From Fragilaria crotonensis (lineage: Eukaryota; Bacillariophyta; Fragilariophyceae; Fragilariales; Fragilariaceae), in the NCBI GenBank assembly GCA_022925895.1, contig JAKSYS010000003.1, positions 124,001 to 188,000 of the forward strand: DNA of 64,000 nucleotides. Reading direction: 5' to 3'. The notes below the pieces were generated by a model, which did no database searches, had not been told where the DNA came from, and saw only the letters and a program-made list of their open reading frames with translations. A program made the translations under genes and the position numbers. Positions 62,818 to 64,000 of this stretch are shown piece after piece (position 1 is the stretch's first letter; every line of letters starts with the position of its first letter).

Positions 62818-64000
62818 ATGGATATCTCGATCTTACTGTCAGTAGGTTCCTTTGCAGTGTCAGAACGAGTTCTGAAACCAAAGGCGTCGGTACTCGTCAT
62901 TCTCGGCTGCGTCCTCGTTTATGACTTGACAACCAAGACACACGATGTCTCAGCCTTGCGAGTCTACCGCGGACCTGCTATGCTTGCATTTACATTAATG
63001 ATGGCGGCGTGGTCACTTCGCACCTGGCGACGAAATGGGGTCGCTTGCGATGAGCTGCTATTCCTCCCTGGCACCCCTCATGACCAGGATGGGTTTACAC
63101 TACCAACAACGGGAAACAGCAATGAGGGTGATGCTGCCGCTGGTCCGTCACGAAATTGTGAAGCGACACCCATCGCGATGATGGATACTTCCGATCCGCG
63201 CGAGTTGGAATTGACGACTGTGACCGAAGAACGAGCAGCTCGTGTTCGCCTCACGAGCGTCGATGATGAATGGGATGACGAAGAAGGGGATGGGGACACG
63301 GAAAATCTGTCAAGACTGTATCAACGCTCACCCTCGCGACAGGACGATGTTGTTGAAAGTGAAGCTGTGGATTTGATTGAAGAGCCACAGTCGCGAATTG
63401 AACGATTTCAAGAAAGCCATCCCAATATAGTGCGGATCGGTTCCCTCCTCTTCTTTCGAACGCAGTCGACAACAACTCAAAACGCAACATATGCACCATC
63501 AGGACCGTCTGTCTTTGGGGCTGGACTAGATCTATCTATGCCAATCCTTTTCAATTTCCACCTATTCATTTTGGCGTACAATCACATTGACTCTGATCCA
63601 ACAGCCGAATTTACTGCCAAGATTTTGCCTCTCATTTTTTTGACGGTATTGCTTGTTCGTACCCAAGTTCCGCCCGGAAGACGACGTCGATTTTGGTCTA
63701 TCATACGATATATCTGTATGGCGCCCTTTCATAAGGTTCGATTCCGTGATGCATTTGTTGGCGACGTGCTAACTTCTCATGTTCGACCCTTTCAAGATAT
63801 GCTCTTTGGCATTTCCTATTACGTCACAGTCGTTTATGGCACTGTTGTGGGCTCGTACGGTTTAGCTGAGGCTGGAGAAATCTTGGAACAAAGCTGGGTT
63901 TTGCACAATGTGATTCTACCGTCGTGTGCCATTATGCCGTTGTGGTGGAGGTTTTTGCAAACGTTACGGGAAGCGTACGACAGACAAAAGCGCTGGCCCT
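62818..64000 (+). CDS. EXS-domain membrane protein (XPR1/ERD1-like), 3' end beyond window
   Basis: ATG at 62818 with an in-frame TAG just upstream (62806-62808), so the start is firm. The frame is open to the window end, 394 codons. Two N-terminal hydrophobic helices (VLVILGCVLVYDLTTKT; GPAMLAFTLMMAAWSLR) are followed by a long acidic, Ser/Thr-rich loop (about 90-215), then helices again (LDLSMPILFNFHLFILAYNH). The EXS signature follows: PFHKVRFRDAFVGDVLTSHV near 63721-63780 and PLWWRFLQTLREAYDRQKRW at 63940-64000. EXS proteins act in phosphate export (XPR1/SYG1) or Golgi retention/phosphate recycling (ERD1). The lack of an N-terminal SPX domain favours the ERD1 side. Confidence 0.82.
   Translation, partial: MDISILLSVGSFAVSERVLKPKASVLVILGCVLVYDLTTKTHDVSALRVYRGPAMLAFTLMMAAWSLRTWRRNGVACDELLFLPGTPHDQDGFTLPTTGNSNEGDAAAGPSRNCEATPIAMMDTSDPRELELTTVTEERAARVRLTSVDDEWDDEEGDGDTENLSRLYQRSPSRQDDVVESEAVDLIEEPQSRIERFQESHPNIVRIGSLLFFRTQSTTTQNATYAPSGPSVFGAGLDLSMPILFNFHLFILAYNHIDSDPTAEFTAKILPLIFLTVLLVRTQVPPGRRRRFWSIIRYICMAPFHKVRFRDAFVGDVLTSHVRPFQDMLFGISYYVTVVYGTVVGSYGLAEAGEILEQSWVLHNVILPSCAIMPLWWRFLQTLREAYDRQKRWP

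Overview
The window is eukaryotic nuclear DNA. Single-copy genes for a nucleoporin, an exocyst subunit, Mpv17, TMEM63/CSC1 and EXS proteins sit close together on both strands. They have few introns, and the clearest one is 87 bp. Spacers are rich in GTAC palindromes. Gene content and architecture fit a stramenopile, most likely a pennate diatom. The species is inferred, not proven. No bacterial, organellar or viral replicon features were seen.

Left arm (1-15.1 kb) is a gene block: a Nup160/Nup120-like nucleoporin running off the left edge, a ribosomal-L1-domain (RSL1D1/Utp30-type) protein with a scrambled tail, a membrane RING-H2 protein, an MFS transporter, an Mpv17/PMP22 protein, a tRNA-dihydrouridine synthase, a GT25-like glycosyltransferase and an unknown two-exon protein.

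Middle (15.7-41.85 kb) is a nest of DNA transposons. (a) A repeat family, R (15.70-16.26, 18.13-18.44, 34.61-35.15 kb), ends in a GC hairpin followed by CTGG and then T, as Helitron 3' ends do. (b) A decayed TIR element flanked by TA (16,276-18,130) sits inside an R array. (c) Helitron 1 (18.1-25.5 kb) carries Rep, PIF1-type helicase and RPA-like reading frames, and abuts a truncated armadillo-repeat gene piece that it may have captured. (d) Two near-identical 5.6-kb Helitron 2 copies lie head to head (28,161-33,771 minus; 36,221-41,841 plus), with base-exact TC...CTAG ends and A/T flanks. (e) A 765-bp TA-flanked MITE lies between them, with Stowaway-like ends (CTCCCTCCGTCC).

Right arm (41.85-64 kb) alternates genes and transposons: an unknown type II membrane protein starting 17 bp after a Helitron, Exo70, a 1.7-kb TA-flanked TIR element sharing one TA with a 3.4-kb element that encodes a DDE transposase with a SAP-like insert, a TMEM63/CSC1 channel, a mitochondrial-type CoA-transferase fused to a C-terminal EF-hand, a THH1/TOM1-like 7-TM protein, and an EXS-domain protein running off the right edge.

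Several host genes and both Helitron families show one-base frame shifts in otherwise well-kept coding sequence. Either many loci are decaying or the assembly keeps long-read indels. Exon ends and starts should be read with that in mind.
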